Shown: one piece after another, positions 5,833 to 6,713 of the stretch
Layout of the letters: each line of letters opens with the position of its first letter
Numbering within the stretch: position 1 is the stretch's first letter
Made by a program: the position numbers and the translations under genes
Notes under the pieces: generated by a model
The model's input: the letters and a program-made list of their open reading frames with translations, nothing else
Database searches by the model: none
What the model was told of the DNA's origin: nothing
Assembly: GCA_005790265.1 (NCBI GenBank)
Contig: SXVE01000488.1
Coordinates: 1-6,713 of the forward strand
Direction: 5' to 3'
DNA length: 6,713 nt
From: Acidobacteriota bacterium
GTDB taxonomy: Bacteria > Acidobacteriota > Blastocatellia > Pyrinomonadales > Pyrinomonadaceae

Positions 5833-6387
5833 TCACTTTGGAAAATTCGCTTCTCGCAGCACTCTTTCGGCTTGGCGAACGTGTCGCCGTTCGTGTTCGA
5901 CGATAATTTGAAAACCGTCGGCGAGCGTGTAAGTCGCCAATTTAAGAAACGGCGAAGTCACTTTTGTTTTTCGCCAATTCGCCGTTTCACATCGCTTGAT
6001 TTTCCCGATCAGTTCCGTTTGATGCGCCGCAAAAATCTCGACGATATTTTCATCAATTTCACTCGGCGGCACGATTTTCTCGGTCGGCGCTTTGAACTTT
6101 CGCTCGTCTTTTCTCAGCGATTTAATCAACAAACCGCCGAAAAATCCCGAGAGCGGCGAAAAACTTTCGAGCAGCGAATGTTTATGTTTTCCGTCCGCAA
6201 TCTCGTCTAATTTGCTGAAAAACAATTCGTTCGATTTGATTAAATGCTCAAAACACTGCCCGACGCTCCAGCCGGTTTCCGACGGTCGCCAGTTAATTTG
6301 ATTACCCGAAAGATCGCCGAAAGTTTCGGCGGCGTTTTCGGAAATGAGCCGCAACTCGGTAATTGTTTCGTCCGGCTTATCGTTCAT
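5833..6387 (-). CDS. DinB-like (YfiT/DinB superfamily) putative metal-dependent protein
   Basis: This 184-residue protein of the DinB/YfiT four-helix-bundle superfamily includes metal-dependent thiol transferases and many members of unknown function. The metal-ligand pattern is visible: H48 in WSVGQCFEHLIKSN (40-53) and H165 plus H169 in IVEHERRHVRQAERV (162-176), the usual three-histidine set. The N-terminal INWRPSETGWSVGQ is also typical. The name refers to the damage-inducible B. subtilis gene and not to DNA polymerase IV. The ATG at 6387 has a strong GGAGG at 6397-6401 with suitable spacing, lying in the last codons of the preceding gene, 5 nt away, so the two are co-transcribed. Substrate is unknown. 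Confidence 0.87.
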   Translation of the reverse strand: MNDKPDETITELRLISENAAETFGDLSGNQINWRPSETGWSVGQCFEHLIKSNELFFSKLDEIADGKHKHSLLESFSPLSGFFGGLLIKSLRKDERKFKAPTEKIVPPSEIDENIVEIFAAHQTELIGKIKRCETANWRKTKVTSPFLKLATYTLADGFQIIVEHERRHVRQAERVLREANFPK

Positions 6388-6392
6388 TGCGC

Positions 6393-6713
6393 TTAACCTC
6401 CAGCCAACTTTCTTTTTAATGCTTCGTAAACTTTTTCGTAAACCGGCGTCGGCACGTCGAGTTTTTTCGCTTCTCTGACGACATAACCAACCAGCGATTC
6501 GATTTCGGTGCGGTTTCCTTTCAAAGAATCCGTGTGCATCGAAGACGTGGCTTCGGGCGGTAAATTATTCAGTTTGTCGAAACTTTCCTGAACGGCAGTT
6601 TCGGAAATATGAATATTTTTGGCGGCGGCGACTTTTTTTACTTCGCCGAGCAATTCGTATAAAAGTTTCTTGTGATTTTCGTCGTCAACGACTTCGCGCG
6701 TGCGGGCGTTAAG
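6393..6713 (-). CDS. panE: Ketopantoate reductase-like protein, C-terminal domain (5' end outside window)
   Basis: The frame is open from the right edge to the TAA at 6395-6393, giving the last 106 residues of a longer protein. The visible part fits the ApbA/PanE C-terminal helical domain. It begins LNARTREVV, where the family's conserved Asn-containing segment lies, and includes LPPEATSSMHTDSLKGNRTEIESLVGYVVREAKKL and VPTPVYEKVYEALK near the end. The SSM-D-G-TE pattern is the family hallmark for NADPH-dependent reduction of ketopantoate in pantothenate/CoA synthesis. The NADP-binding Rossmann domain and the catalytic lysine would be outside the window, so true PanE versus a paralogous 2-dehydropantoate reductase-like protein cannot be decided. 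An internal TTG at 6653 is not the real start. Its 3' end contains the ribosome-binding site of the next gene. Confidence 0.85.
   Translation of the reverse strand, partial: LNARTREVVDDENHKKLLYELLGEVKKVAAAKNIHISETAVQESFDKLNNLPPEATSSMHTDSLKGNRTEIESLVGYVVREAKKLDVPTPVYEKVYEALKRKLAGG
6397..6401 (-). promoter_or_regulatory. Shine-Dalgarno of the DinB-like gene, inside the panE-like 3' end
   Basis: The minus strand reads GGAGG here, nine bases before the ATG at 6387. It overlaps the final Gly-Gly codons of the ketopantoate reductase-like gene, which supports co-transcription and fixes the DinB-like start. Confidence 0.75.

Noticed and set aside
6393..6653. A stand-alone 86-residue gene starting at the TTG at 6653
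   Set aside because: The frame stays open to the window edge with sequence that continues the ketopantoate reductase C-terminal domain, so it is the end of a longer gene.
1..6713. CRISPR array, tRNA/rRNA genes, transposases, prophage genes
   Set aside because: Nothing resembling evenly spaced direct repeats, tRNA cloverleaf sequence, rRNA motifs or transposase domains was found on either strand.

Overview
The window is a bacterial chromosome segment of moderate GC content in which every supportable gene lies on the minus strand. Transcription therefore runs from the right edge to the left edge. The gene set is mostly housekeeping or stress-related, with a small toxin-antitoxin module, and no phage, transposase, CRISPR or RNA gene was seen. 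The taxon cannot be fixed. The gene mix, codon style and two palindromic intergenic repeats suggest an environmental Gram-negative bacterium, possibly Acidobacteriota, but this is only a weak inference.

Layout in the direction of transcription (right to left): the C-terminal part of a ketopantoate reductase-like protein, cut by the window edge; a DinB-like putative metalloenzyme; an enoyl-CoA hydratase/isomerase of the crotonase family; a beta-phosphoglucomutase-like HAD hydrolase; a NYN-domain putative nuclease; 3-methyladenine DNA glycosylase I (tag); a small antitoxin-like protein; a VapC-like PIN toxin; a YbaK-type aminoacyl-tRNA deacylase; and a Kup potassium transporter cut by the left edge.

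Gene packing is very tight. The NYN start codon directly follows the HAD stop codon. The antitoxin ribosome-binding site overlaps the tag stop codon. Antitoxin and toxin overlap by 4 nt (GTGA), and toxin and ybaK overlap by 4 nt (ATGA). The kup start lies 10 nt beyond the ybaK stop. From tag to kup this looks like one operon with translational coupling. The only two gaps longer than 100 bases, between NYN and tag and between the crotonase and HAD genes, are each filled mainly by a palindromic repeat of roughly 90 to 110 bp. These are the least ordinary DNA in the window.

I see no clear new multi-gene system. The points most worth checking are the two palindromic elements and the coupling of a VapBC-like pair to a tRNA-editing deacylase.
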